Source: Candidatus Rokuibacteriota bacterium (lineage in GTDB: Bacteria > Methylomirabilota > Methylomirabilia > Rokubacteriales > CSP1-6). Taken from it: DNA of 53,536 nt. A model generated the notes under the pieces. That model was given only the letters and a program-made list of their open reading frames with translations, ran no database searches and was not told the DNA's origin. How positions within the stretch are numbered: position 1 is the first letter of the stretch; the number at the start of each line of letters is the position of its first letter. Of the stretch, positions 41,164 to 49,754 are shown piece by piece. The translations under genes were made by a program, and so were the position numbers. The stretch is from contig QHTB01000179.1 of the NCBI GenBank assembly GCA_003220615.1, forward strand, positions 1 to 53,536, given 5' to 3'.

Positions 41164-42375
41164 GTGAGCAAGTTCTTCAAGGCCCTCGAGAATGCCGAGC
41201 GCGAGCGTCACGCCTCGGACGGAGCGGATGGCGGCGAGACCACTTCGAAGGCGGAAGCGGCGAAGCCCGCCCCGGTCGCAACGCCAGCGCCCGTTGCCAA
41301 GCCAGAGCCCGTTGCCAAGCCAGAGCCCGTCGCGACGCCAGCACGCGTCGTAACGCCAGCGCCGGTTGCGGCACCTCTCGCAGCGCCAGCTCCGGTTGCG
41401 AAACCGACGCCGGTCCCGGCACCGATCCCGGTTGCGACTCCGGCGCCAGCTCCGAGACCCGCTCCGATGGCGCCGCCCGTCCCCGAGCCGCCGAGGCCTC
41501 CAGTCGAGCCGTCGGCGCCGGCGCGGCCTCAGCGCGTCCGTCCCGAACCCGCGACCGCACGCCCGCCGGCGTACGGCGCGCCGGTCGCGCGTGAAATGGG
41601 CGGGGTACCCAGCCACCGTCGCGCCTTCACCGGCATTCTCGAGCCCCAGGGCGCCGCCGAGCCCGGCCAGATCGACGATCATCTCGTGAGCCTGCTCGAG
41701 CCCACGAGCCTCGCCGCCGAGCAGTACCGGACGGTGCGACTGCACATCGAGACGCTGCACCGGGAGCGTGGGCTCAAGCTGATCGCAATCTCGAGTCCGT
41801 CGCGCGGCGACGGCAAGACGCTGTCCGCCATCAATCTGGCCGGAGCCCTCGCCCAGGCGCCCGACGCCAAGGTCGTGCTCGTGGAGGTCGACGTGCGACA
41901 TCCCGGCGTCGGCCAGTACCTCGGCCTCAGCGCGGCGCGAGGCCTCTCGAGCTTCCTCCTCGATCAGTCGACGGCCGTCGAGTCGATCATCGAGCGTCCG
42001 AGCGGCGTGGGCTTCGCGGTCGTCGTGGCCGGTCCCGCGTCGTCGATGCCGTACGAGCTGCTCAAATCGCCACGGCTGACGGCGCTCTTCTCCGCGTTGC
42101 GGGAGCGCTTCGACTACGTCGTGGTCGACACGCCGCCGGTCCTGCCCTTCCCCGACGTCGGGATCCTTCGCGACCTCGTCGACGGCTTCCTGCTCGTCGT
42201 TCGCGCCAATCGCACGCCCCGAGAGATGGTGCGCGACAGTCTCGCCACCATCGGTCAGCCGCGCGTGCTGGGCGTCGTCTTCAACGACGACGAGCGCACC
42301 GCCGTCGAGGTGAACGGCGACGGAGCCGGCTGGAGGAGCTATCTCAAGCCTCTCGGGGGGGCCCGTGCTGCCTGA
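41164..42375 (+). CDS. Tyrosine-kinase-like P-loop protein (CpsD/CapB type) with Pro/Ala repeat linker
   Basis: A 403-residue protein from a GTG with GGGAGGAC before it. Residues about 30-150 are a low-complexity Pro/Ala/Val/Lys region built on units like PVAKPE and PVATPA. The kinase domain has the BY-kinase type Walker A (SSPSRGDGKT), Walker A' (VVLVEVDVRHPG) and Walker B (YVVVDTPPVLPFPDV). The end (GWRSYLKPLGGARAA) has only one Tyr, not the usual cluster, so autophosphorylation may be limited or elsewhere. It should act with the Wzz-like protein to control chain length. Its last bases overlap the deacetylase start. Confidence 0.87.
   Translation: MSKFFKALENAERERHASDGADGGETTSKAEAAKPAPVATPAPVAKPEPVAKPEPVATPARVVTPAPVAAPLAAPAPVAKPTPVPAPIPVATPAPAPRPAPMAPPVPEPPRPPVEPSAPARPQRVRPEPATARPPAYGAPVAREMGGVPSHRRAFTGILEPQGAAEPGQIDDHLVSLLEPTSLAAEQYRTVRLHIETLHRERGLKLIAISSPSRGDGKTLSAINLAGALAQAPDAKVVLVEVDVRHPGVGQYLGLSAARGLSSFLLDQSTAVESIIERPSGVGFAVVVAGPASSMPYELLKSPRLTALFSALRERFDYVVVDTPPVLPFPDVGILRDLVDGFLLVVRANRTPREMVRDSLATIGQPRVLGVVFNDDERTAVEVNGDGAGWRSYLKPLGGARAA
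41290..41325 (+). repeat. Tandem 18-base repeat in the kinase linker
   Basis: Two exact copies of an 18-base unit (41290-41307 and 41308-41325) encode PVAKPE twice. Degenerate copies flank it to about 41470. Such repeats can change copy number by slippage without breaking the frame. Confidence 0.85.
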
Positions 42376-43261
42376 GACGGTGCCCCCGCTCCTCAACGTC
42401 CTCACCGTGGACGTCGAGGAGTACTACCACGGGGTCGAGTTCACGACGGTCATGCGCCGCTCCGAACTGCGCCAGCTTCCCAGTCGCGTCGTGCCGTCGA
42501 CCGAGGGCCTCCTCGATCTCTGCGACGCCCACGGAGCCCGCGGCACGTTCTTCGTCCTCGGCGTGGTCGCCCAGCGGTATCCGCGCCTCGTGCGCACGAT
42601 CGTCGAGCGCGGCCACGAGATCGCGTCGCACGGCTGGGACCACACGCTCGTCGACGCCCTCGGCCCCGTGCGGTTCCGCGAGGACGTGCGGCGAAGCAAG
42701 CGGACGCTCGAGCAGGCGTCCGGCCAGGCCGTCTGGGGCTACCGCGCGCCGAACTACTCGATCCGTCGCGACACGCCGTGGGCGTTTCCCACGTTGTGGG
42801 AGGAAGGGTACGCGTACGACTCCTCGATCCACCCGATCGCTCACGATCGTTACGGATTCCCCGACGCCCCGCGCTTTCCGCACGTGGCCATCACGGTCGA
42901 CGGCGGAGACTTCTGGGAAGTCCCCGTCGGCACCGCCCGAGCAGCGGGGACGAACCTGCCGATCGGCGGCGGATTCTTCCGGCTCTTCCCGCGGTCGCTC
43001 CTGCGCGGCGCCGTGCGCAGCATCAACCGGCGCGACCGTCGCCCGGCCGTGCTCTACGTGCATCCCTGGGAGTTCGATCCGGATCAGCCGCGGCCGGCCG
43101 GCATGACCGCCATGCACCGCTTCCGTCACTACGTCGGCCTCCGAGGATCCACGGTCAAGCTCGCCCGGTTGCTCGCGGAGTTCGCGTTCACGTCGATCGC
43201 GATGGCCTTTCCTCAGGTGCGGCCAGCGCGGCGAGTCCACGCGCCCTTCGCGGCGTCCTGA
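42365..43261 (+). CDS. Polysaccharide deacetylase (NodB-like, exosortase-locus type)
   Basis: A 298-residue protein from a GTG that overlaps the kinase gene by 11 bases. The deacetylase motifs are TVDVEEYYH (motif 1, Asp), GHEIASHGWDH (metal histidines), GYRAPNYSI (motif 3, Arg) and the late YVHPWEFDPDQPR. A C-terminal RHYVGLRGSTVKLARLL region is typical of the subtype found with exosortases. No signal peptide is seen, as usual in this subtype. It probably removes acetyl groups from the polymer or its lipid-linked precursor. Confidence 0.92.
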   Translation: MLPETVPPLLNVLTVDVEEYYHGVEFTTVMRRSELRQLPSRVVPSTEGLLDLCDAHGARGTFFVLGVVAQRYPRLVRTIVERGHEIASHGWDHTLVDALGPVRFREDVRRSKRTLEQASGQAVWGYRAPNYSIRRDTPWAFPTLWEEGYAYDSSIHPIAHDRYGFPDAPRFPHVAITVDGGDFWEVPVGTARAAGTNLPIGGGFFRLFPRSLLRGAVRSINRRDRRPAVLYVHPWEFDPDQPRPAGMTAMHRFRHYVGLRGSTVKLARLLAEFAFTSIAMAFPQVRPARRVHAPFAAS

Positions 43262-43274
43262 ACCCTCGACGCCC

Positions 43275-44378
43275 ATGCGCATTCTGATCGTGTCTCCCGT
43301 GACGCCGTACCTGCCGTCGCACGACGGCGCGCGCGCCGTCGTCGCTCACCTCGTGCGGAACCTCGGGTCCGTGCACACGGTCGGGCTCGTGGCGGCGACG
43401 ACACCGGCCGACACGCCCGAGCAGCGCCAGTGGGCCTCGGGACTCTGCGCGTGGACCCGCGTGGTGTCGGCGGGACGGTGGCGGAGCTCGCTGAGCCTTC
43501 AGCCCGGCGAAGGCGTGGCCCGCGTGCGCGCGGCCGTGCTCGAGGCGGTGCGTGACTTCGCGCCCGACGTCCTCCATCTCGAAGGCAGCGTGCTCGCTCC
43601 GCTGGCCCGCCTGGGCGGGCTGCCCACCGTCCTGGCCGTGCGCGATGCGGACACCTTGCCCTCGCCCGGCGAGCGGCGGCGCGTTCGCAGGCCGTGGAGC
43701 TGGATCGACGGTCGCCTCGACGAGTGGCAGCAGGCCGCGTGGGAGCACGCGGGGTTCGAGCGTGCCGACGTCGTCCTCACCGGCGACGCGCTGCCCGTCG
43801 GGGTCGATCTCGACCTGTACGAGTTCCGCCGCACCGGCCAGTCCGGTCGCATCGTCCTCACGGCCGACCTCGCCCGCCCCGCCGGCATCGTCGCCGCCGA
43901 GCGCTACGCGACGTCGATCTTCCCGAAGGTGCGGGCGGAGTGGCCCCGCGCCGAGCTCGTGCTGCCCGGCGGTGATCCGGCCCGCGGTGTTCGCGTCCTC
44001 GGAAATCTCGCCGGTGTGCGCGTCACCGGCGTGATGCCCGACCTTCGGCCGACGCTGTGGAGCGCGTCGGTGGCCGTGCCGACCACGCGCATCGGAATCC
44101 TCGAGGCGATGGCCCTTGGCACGCCGGTCGTCGTCTCGTCGAGGGTGGCCGCCGCGGTGAGCGACGTCGTCCCCGGCGACCACGCCCTCATCGCCGACGA
44201 CGACGCCGTGACGGCCAGGGCATTGCTCGCCGTGCTTCGCGATCCAGAGCTCGCCGAGCGACTGGCCCGCGCCGCGCGAGCGTTCGTCGAAGCACGCCAC
44301 GGCTGGCCAATGGTGGCTCGCCGCTACGACACGATCTGGCGCCGCGTCCAGGCGGTGCCGACAGGACTCAGCGCATGA
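43275..44378 (+). CDS. Glycosyltransferase (GT4-like, exosortase-locus sugar transferase type)
   Basis: A 367-residue GT-B protein: N-terminal VSPVTPYLPSHDGARAVVAH, a DVLHLEGSVLAPLARLGG strand region and a C-terminal donor domain with TTRIGILEAMALGTPVVVSS, in which the usual glycine-rich E(x7)E loop is modified (GILEAMALG). It resembles the Stp1-like sugar transferases of exosortase loci. It adds a sugar to the lipid-linked unit on the cytoplasmic side. Stop overlaps the next start (ATGA). Confidence 0.85.
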   Translation: MRILIVSPVTPYLPSHDGARAVVAHLVRNLGSVHTVGLVAATTPADTPEQRQWASGLCAWTRVVSAGRWRSSLSLQPGEGVARVRAAVLEAVRDFAPDVLHLEGSVLAPLARLGGLPTVLAVRDADTLPSPGERRRVRRPWSWIDGRLDEWQQAAWEHAGFERADVVLTGDALPVGVDLDLYEFRRTGQSGRIVLTADLARPAGIVAAERYATSIFPKVRAEWPRAELVLPGGDPARGVRVLGNLAGVRVTGVMPDLRPTLWSASVAVPTTRIGILEAMALGTPVVVSSRVAAAVSDVVPGDHALIADDDAVTARALLAVLRDPELAERLARAARAFVEARHGWPMVARRYDTIWRRVQAVPTGLSA

Positions 44379-45025
44379 CGCCCTTCCTCGTCGCCATCGC
44401 CGGTGGGAGCGGCAGCGGAAAAAGCGTGCTGACGCACGCCGTCGCCGCCGCGCTCGGAGCGGAGCGCGTGGCCACGCTCGCCCACGACCGTTACTATCGC
44501 GACCGCAAGGATCTCCTCCCGATCGAGCGCTCGCGGCTGAACTACGACGTTCCCGATGCGCTCGACCAGGCGCTCTTCCGTGAGCACCTGATGGCCCTTC
44601 GGCTCGGCCAGCCGATCGTGCCTCCCGTCTACTGCTTCGTGACACACCGTCGGGACGGCTGGGGAATGGCGATCGTTCCGCGCGAGATCGTGCTGATCGA
44701 AGGCATCCTGCTCTTCCACGATCCCGACATCCGCAACGCCTTCGACGTCCGGATCTTCGTGGATGCGCCCGACGACGTGCGACTGCGCCGTCGCATCAGC
44801 CGCGACACCATCGAGCGGGGCCGCACGCCCGACGCCGTCGTCGCGCAGTGCCGGAGCACCGTCTTCCCCGCCCACAGCCGCTACGTGGAGCCGAGCAGGG
44901 CGCGGGCCGATCTCGTGTTGCTCAATGCCGGCCGGCTCGAGCCCGTGGTCGAGGTCGCCACCGCGGTGATCCGGTCAGAGCTCGCCCGCCGGCACGGTGG
45001 CTCCGGCATCGCGAACGCAGCATGA
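44375..45025 (+). CDS. Uridine kinase-like P-loop kinase
   Basis: A 216-residue protein with the uridine kinase pattern over its full length: Walker A GGSGSGKS, AHDRYYRDRKDLLPIERSRL then NYDVPDALDQ, IVLIEGILLFHDPDIRN, IFVDAPDDVRLRRRISRDT and ERGRTP. In the family it makes UMP from uridine with ATP or GTP. Here it is coupled by ATGA overlaps to a glycosyltransferase and a nucleotidyltransferase-fold protein inside a polymer operon. Its substrate may be a sugar or lipid alcohol rather than uridine, or it may supply UMP for UDP-sugars. Confidence 0.86.
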   Translation: MTPFLVAIAGGSGSGKSVLTHAVAAALGAERVATLAHDRYYRDRKDLLPIERSRLNYDVPDALDQALFREHLMALRLGQPIVPPVYCFVTHRRDGWGMAIVPREIVLIEGILLFHDPDIRNAFDVRIFVDAPDDVRLRRRISRDTIERGRTPDAVVAQCRSTVFPAHSRYVEPSRARADLVLLNAGRLEPVVEVATAVIRSELARRHGGSGIANAA

Positions 45026-46245
45026 ATTTGCTCTTCCCGCTCTGCCGCGAGCCCCGCCACGAAGAGCGGATCCGCGAGGCGCTCGAGCGCTGCGTCGCGT
45101 TCCTGATCGAGCGGCTGCCGTCCTCGCACCTCGTGGCCGTGGTCCTGACCGGCAGCTTCGCCCGCGGTGAGGGCAGCGTCCTGCCGCGTGGCGGCGTGCT
45201 CCGCGTGCTCGGCGACTTCGAGTTCTTCGTCGTCCTCCCGTCCGGCCACGACGCGCGAGCGGAACGACGTCAGTTCGCGACCTGGGGACACGAAGCGTCG
45301 ATGCGGCTGGCCGCTGCCGGAATCCAGGCCGAGGTGGAGTTCGGCCCGGTGGAGGTCGATTTCTTCCGCCTGCGCGCGCGGCCCTCGATCTTCGTCTCCG
45401 ACCTTCGCACCTACGGGAAGGTGCTCTGGGGACGCGAAGACTTGCTCACCGAGATCCCCGAGTTCGGCGTCGAGCAGATTCCGTCCGACGACGCGCTCTC
45501 CCTGCTCTTCAACCGCACGATCGAGCAGCTCGAAGCCTACGATCGCGTGGGCCGGGCGTCCCCGGAGGCGCTCCTCGACATCGTCTACCAGCGGCTCAAG
45601 CTCACGCTCGATCTCGCCGGCTCGGCGCTGGCCTTCGCCGGCGTGCACACGGCGCTCTACCAGCGCCGGCCGGCCGCGTTTGCCCGTCTGCTCGCGGAAA
45701 CACCGTCGCTCGGTCAGCACCTGCCGACGTGGTACGCCGACGAGCTGACTCGAGCGGCCGCGGCCAAGCTCGATCCGGCCGAGCACATCGCGTGGCCGCC
45801 CGAGCGAGCCAGTGTGGACGAGCAGCGCGAGCTGCTGCGTGGCGCAATCCTGTCGGCGGCGCCGGCCGTCGCCGCGCTCCTTCGCTGGGAGCTCGAACAG
45901 ACCATCAGCGCCGGTGGCGAGCTGCCGTTCTTGCTCGACGCCTACACGCGCACGCCATCGCTGCGCCACCGCGTGCGCGAATGGGCGCGCGTCGTGCTGC
46001 ATCCGATGCCGGCGCCCCTGCCGATCACACACGCGATGATCGCCGGCCTCGTGTGGCGATCCACGCCACGTGCGCTGCTGTACGCGGCCGGGGCCCAGGC
46101 CTACCTGGAGCTCGCCCATCTCGTGACCGACGGCGACGACTTCATGCGCCTGCTTCCGGTGGCGCGCGCGGCCAGGCCGCGTCAGGCCGCCGCGCGTCGG
46201 GCGGCGGTGGTCACGCTGTGGAAGTGGTGCATCCGCAACAACTGA
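45022..46245 (+). CDS. Nucleotidyltransferase-fold (Pol beta superfamily) protein
   Basis: A 407-residue protein. Residues about 35-80 carry the superfamily signature: VVLTGSFARGEGS, then GDFEFFVVLPSG, which supplies the GS and acidic D-x-E residues; a third acid may be EVEFGPVEVDFF near 110. The rest is helical (LLDIVYQRLKLTLDLAGSAL, TWYADELTRAAAAKLDP) with no named family. It could move a nucleotide onto a sugar, lipid or protein. It is coupled to the uridine kinase-like gene by ATGA and lies 7 bases before the phosphatase-superfamily gene. The upstream reading frame is a shadow of the kinase gene. Confidence 0.72.
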   Translation: MNLLFPLCREPRHEERIREALERCVAFLIERLPSSHLVAVVLTGSFARGEGSVLPRGGVLRVLGDFEFFVVLPSGHDARAERRQFATWGHEASMRLAAAGIQAEVEFGPVEVDFFRLRARPSIFVSDLRTYGKVLWGREDLLTEIPEFGVEQIPSDDALSLLFNRTIEQLEAYDRVGRASPEALLDIVYQRLKLTLDLAGSALAFAGVHTALYQRRPAAFARLLAETPSLGQHLPTWYADELTRAAAAKLDPAEHIAWPPERASVDEQRELLRGAILSAAPAVAALLRWELEQTISAGGELPFLLDAYTRTPSLRHRVREWARVVLHPMPAPLPITHAMIAGLVWRSTPRALLYAAGAQAYLELAHLVTDGDDFMRLLPVARAARPRQAAARRAAVVTLWKWCIRNN

Positions 46246-46252
46246 GGAGATC

Positions 46253-47464
46253 ATGAAGGAACCCCTCTCGATTTACGTCCTCGTCGATGCGCTCGGCTGG
46301 GAGCTCGTCCGCGGCCGGCCGTTCCTCGACGACGTGCTGATCGACAAGCGCTGGCTGGTCACCATTCTCGGGTACAGCTCGGGCGCGATCCCGAGCCTGC
46401 TCAGCGGACGCTACCCGAGCCAGCACGGCCACTGGAACCTCTTCTACCGGTCGCCCGCGGCGTCACCGTTCCGCTGGACGCGGCCGCTCGGACGGCTGCC
46501 GAAGCCGCTGGTCGAGAACCCGGTGTCGCGACGGGTCGTCAAGCACCTGGCGCGACGGCTGAGCGGTTACACGGGCTACTTCTCGATCTACGACTATCCG
46601 GTGGCGCACCTGCCGCAGTTCGACCTGACCGAGAAGCGCGACATCTATCAGCCCGGCGGCCTCGACTGTCCGTCGATCTTCGACGGCTTCCGCGACGCGG
46701 GCGTCACGTGGGAGTGCTACAACTATCACGCCCACACCGACGCCGAGATCCTGGCGCTCGCCCCCAAGCGAGCGGCCGAGACCGGTGCGCGCGTGCTCTT
46801 CCTCTATCTCTCGGGGCTCGACAACTACCTCCACTTCCACGTCCACGAGCCCGACGGCGTGGCTGCTCAGCTCGACTGGTACGAGGCGGGGCTCCGTCGC
46901 GTGTGGGACGCGGCCCGCCGCAGCCGCGACGACGTCCGCATGTTCGTCTTCTCCGACCACGGCATGACGCCGGTGCGATGGACCTACGATCTGGGCCGCG
47001 ACGTGGAGAGCCTCGGTCTCCGCATAGGCGCCGACTACCTGCCGGCCTACGACTCGACCATGGCGCGCTTCTGGGCGTGGAACGATCGCGCCCGCCGGCG
47101 GCTCGCCGATCTGCTCGCTGATCATCCATGCGGCACCCTGCTCGAGCGGGCCGAGCTCCAGCGGCTCGGCGTGTGGTTCGACGACGATCGCTATTACCAG
47201 ATGCTCTTCCTCATGCGTCCGGGCGTGCTCCTCTGTCCGAGCCACATGGGAGCGATCCGCTTCGCCGGCATGCACGGCTACCACCCGAGCGAGCCGACGG
47301 CCGACGCCGTGCTGCTGGCGTCGACACCCGTCGATCGCGCCGTGGACCACATCACTCACGTTCACGACGTGATCCGAGAGGACCTCGGCCTCATTCCGAA
47401 GCCGATGCCGAAGTCGACGGGCGGAGTCGCGGAGCATCTGTCGGCTCGCGAGGTGGCCGCGTGA
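46253..47464 (+). CDS. Alkaline phosphatase-superfamily phosphodiesterase/pyrophosphatase-like protein
   Basis: A 403-residue protein without a signal peptide. The superfamily metal motifs can be placed: Asp12 in YVLVDALGWE, a nucleophile region GYSSGAIPSLLSGRYPSQHG, LSGLDNYLHFHVHEPD, FSDHGMTPV and GMHGYHPSEPTAD. This layout is that of type I phosphodiesterases/nucleotide pyrophosphatases and phosphoglycerate-mutase-like enzymes. AGGAGAT precedes the ATG. In this operon it could cleave or transfer phosphate groups on the polymer precursor; being cytosolic it would act before export. Confidence 0.82.
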   Translation: MKEPLSIYVLVDALGWELVRGRPFLDDVLIDKRWLVTILGYSSGAIPSLLSGRYPSQHGHWNLFYRSPAASPFRWTRPLGRLPKPLVENPVSRRVVKHLARRLSGYTGYFSIYDYPVAHLPQFDLTEKRDIYQPGGLDCPSIFDGFRDAGVTWECYNYHAHTDAEILALAPKRAAETGARVLFLYLSGLDNYLHFHVHEPDGVAAQLDWYEAGLRRVWDAARRSRDDVRMFVFSDHGMTPVRWTYDLGRDVESLGLRIGADYLPAYDSTMARFWAWNDRARRRLADLLADHPCGTLLERAELQRLGVWFDDDRYYQMLFLMRPGVLLCPSHMGAIRFAGMHGYHPSEPTADAVLLASTPVDRAVDHITHVHDVIREDLGLIPKPMPKSTGGVAEHLSAREVAA

Positions 47465-48588
47465 ACCCGATTCGCCTCATGTTCGTGCTGACGTCGCCAA
47501 CGCGGGGTGGCGTCGAGGAAGTCGTGCTGGCCCTGCTCAAGCGCCTGCCGTGCTCCGAATTTCGGCTGGCGCTGGCGGCGCCGCGCGCGCTCCTCGAGGC
47601 GTTCGGGCGCAACCTCGACGGTGTGCCCGTCGACATCGAGCCGGTGGCTGCGGAGAGCTGGCGGAGCCGGACCGAGGTCAGCCAGCTCGCGCGTTTCATC
47701 GACCGTGTGCGTCCCGACATCGTGAACCCGCACCTCTTCCGGTCGGTGGTCGTCGCGGCGCCGCTCGCCCGGTGGCATCGCGTGCCCACGGTGGTGGAGA
47801 CGTATCACGGACGGGAAGGCTGGCGCCACGGGCCGATCCGGGGATCCTTCGTGCCCGACCGCCTCCTCTCGCGCTTCGTGACTCGCGTCATCGCCGTCTC
47901 CGAGGCCGCTCGCGACTTCCTCGTGCGCGTGAAGGGCTATCCGGCCGACAAGGTGGTCGTCGTGCCGAACGGCCGCGACCTCTCGGCGCTCGTGCCCGGC
48001 CGCGACCGCGAGTCGGCGCGCAAGGATCTGGGTGTCGATCCCCACACTCCGATCGTCGGCGTCGTCGGCCGGCTCGAGGATCAGAAGGGCCATCGCTATC
48101 TCCTCGACGCCTGGCCCGCCGTGACCCGCGACTTCCCCGACGCGCGTCTGCTCCTGGTCGGCGACGGCAGCCGGCGCGAGGCGCTCGAGGCCCAGGTCAA
48201 GGCGCTCGGCATCGCGCCGTCGGTGATCTTCACCGGCTTCCGCGCCGACGTCGCGCGCATGCTCGACGCCATCGACGTGCTCGCGCTGCCCTCCCTCTAC
48301 GAAGGGATGCCGCTCACCGCGATCGAGGCCGCCGCCATGGCGCGGCCGGTCGTGGCCACGGCGGTCGACGGCACACCCGAAGTCGTGGAGCACGGCGTCA
48401 CTGGCTTCCTCGTCCCGCCCGCCAATCCTCCGGCGCTGAGTGGTGCGCTGCTCACGCTGCTGGCGGACCCGGATCGTGCGCGGCGGCTGGGCGAGACCGG
48501 CCGGCAGCGCACGCTCGAACGGTTCGATCTCGGACGACAGGTGGAGGCCACGGCCGCCGTGTACAGGAGCGTGGCGACGAAGTCATGA
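47461..48588 (+). CDS. Glycosyltransferase family 4 protein
   Basis: A 375-residue GT-B glycosyltransferase from a GTG overlapping the previous stop. The N-terminal Rossmann fold has LTSPTRGGVEEVVLALLKRL and VRPDIVNPHLF; the donor domain has VVGRLEDQKGHRYLLDAW, LLLVGDGSRREALE, and the EGMPLTAIEAAAMARPVVAT loop with its two glutamates. The VIAVSEAARDFLV segment is typical of GT4 enzymes. It should add a hexose from a nucleotide sugar to the growing repeat unit. It is coupled by GTGA and ATGA to both neighbours. Confidence 0.93.
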   Translation: MNPIRLMFVLTSPTRGGVEEVVLALLKRLPCSEFRLALAAPRALLEAFGRNLDGVPVDIEPVAAESWRSRTEVSQLARFIDRVRPDIVNPHLFRSVVVAAPLARWHRVPTVVETYHGREGWRHGPIRGSFVPDRLLSRFVTRVIAVSEAARDFLVRVKGYPADKVVVVPNGRDLSALVPGRDRESARKDLGVDPHTPIVGVVGRLEDQKGHRYLLDAWPAVTRDFPDARLLLVGDGSRREALEAQVKALGIAPSVIFTGFRADVARMLDAIDVLALPSLYEGMPLTAIEAAAMARPVVATAVDGTPEVVEHGVTGFLVPPANPPALSGALLTLLADPDRARRLGETGRQRTLERFDLGRQVEATAAVYRSVATKS

Positions 48589-49754
48589 CCGTCGAGCTCC
48601 TCTTCTGGCTCACCGCACTCGTCGTGGGCTACGCGTACGTCGGCTATCCGCTCATCGTGGCCCTCGCGGCGCGGTGGGGAACGCCGCCGCGCCGGGCGCT
48701 GTCACCGCGGCCCCGGCTGAGCGTGATCGTGGCCGCCTACAACGAAGCCCGCGTCATCGAGGCGAAGATCCGCAGCGCGCTCGAGCAGAGCTACCCGGCC
48801 GACCGCCTCGAGGTGATCGTCGTCTCCGACGGCTCCACCGACGGCACCGACGAGCGGGTGCGCGGCTTCGCCGATCGCCGGGTCCGGCTGGTCCGCCAGG
48901 AGCCGCGCGCCGGAAAGTCGCTGGCCCTGAATCGCGGGGTCTCTGTCGCGAGGGGTGATCTCTTGATCTTCACCGACGCCAACGCGCTCTTCGGGCCGGA
49001 CTCGCTCGCCCGGCTCGCCGCCGGCTTCCACGATCCTCGCGTGGGACTGGTGAGCGGCCAGGGGCTCTATGTCGCCGGCGACGCCGAGGCGCCACGCGCG
49101 GTCGGCAACGGCTACGTGCGGTACGAGGCCTTCATCAAGACGCGCGAGGGCCTGCTCGGATTCGTGGCCGGCGCCGACGGGGCGATCTATGCGCTCCGCC
49201 GCGAGATCTATCGCGACCTCGGCCCGGCCGAGGTCAACGATCTGCTCCATCCGATCCAGGCCTCGCTCGAAGGGTACGCGAGTCGGTTCGACGGCCACGC
49301 GTTCACGATGGAGCCACCGTCGCCCGGCAGCGGCAGCGAGTTCCGGCGGCACGTGCGCATCATCGCTCAGGGCTTCACCCTGCTCTCCCGCTGGATGCCG
49401 CGTCTGATCGCGGAACATCGGTGGCGCGCCGTCTGGATGCTGGTGTCCCACCGCCTGCTGCGCTGGATGAGCGCGCCGTGTCTGGCCCTCGCGCTCGTGA
49501 CCAACGCCTGGCTCGCCGTCGGTGAGCCGTTCTACCGGCTCACGCTCGCCGGCCAGGCGGGGTTCTACGGCCTCGCGCTCCTCGGGCTCCTCGCCGAGCG
49601 GGCGGCGCTGCCTGTCGGCAAGCTGGCGGTGCCGTACTACTTCTGTGTGGTGAGCGCGGCCGGGATCGGCGGGTTCGCGCGCTATCTCCGCGGCGGGGGC
49701 GAGGCCGTGTGGTCGCCGCGAGGCCAGGCATCGGTGAAAGACCGCGCCGCATGA
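48585..49754 (+). CDS. Membrane-bound glycosyltransferase family 2 protein
   Basis: A 389-residue GT-A enzyme. One membrane segment at the N-terminus (LLFWLTALVVGYAYVGYPLI) and about three near the C-terminus bracket the catalytic domain. Motifs: RLSVIVAAYNEARVIEAKI, VVSDGSTDGTDER, IFTDANALFGPDSL (the DxD-like metal site) and GADGAIYALRREIYRDL, but the late QxxRW motif is weak (RWMPRLIAEHRWRA). It resembles processive or polymer-extending synthases. ATGA overlaps couple it to both neighbours. Confidence 0.9.
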   Translation: MTVELLFWLTALVVGYAYVGYPLIVALAARWGTPPRRALSPRPRLSVIVAAYNEARVIEAKIRSALEQSYPADRLEVIVVSDGSTDGTDERVRGFADRRVRLVRQEPRAGKSLALNRGVSVARGDLLIFTDANALFGPDSLARLAAGFHDPRVGLVSGQGLYVAGDAEAPRAVGNGYVRYEAFIKTREGLLGFVAGADGAIYALRREIYRDLGPAEVNDLLHPIQASLEGYASRFDGHAFTMEPPSPGSGSEFRRHVRIIAQGFTLLSRWMPRLIAEHRWRAVWMLVSHRLLRWMSAPCLALALVTNAWLAVGEPFYRLTLAGQAGFYGLALLGLLAERAALPVGKLAVPYYFCVVSAAGIGGFARYLRGGGEAVWSPRGQASVKDRAA

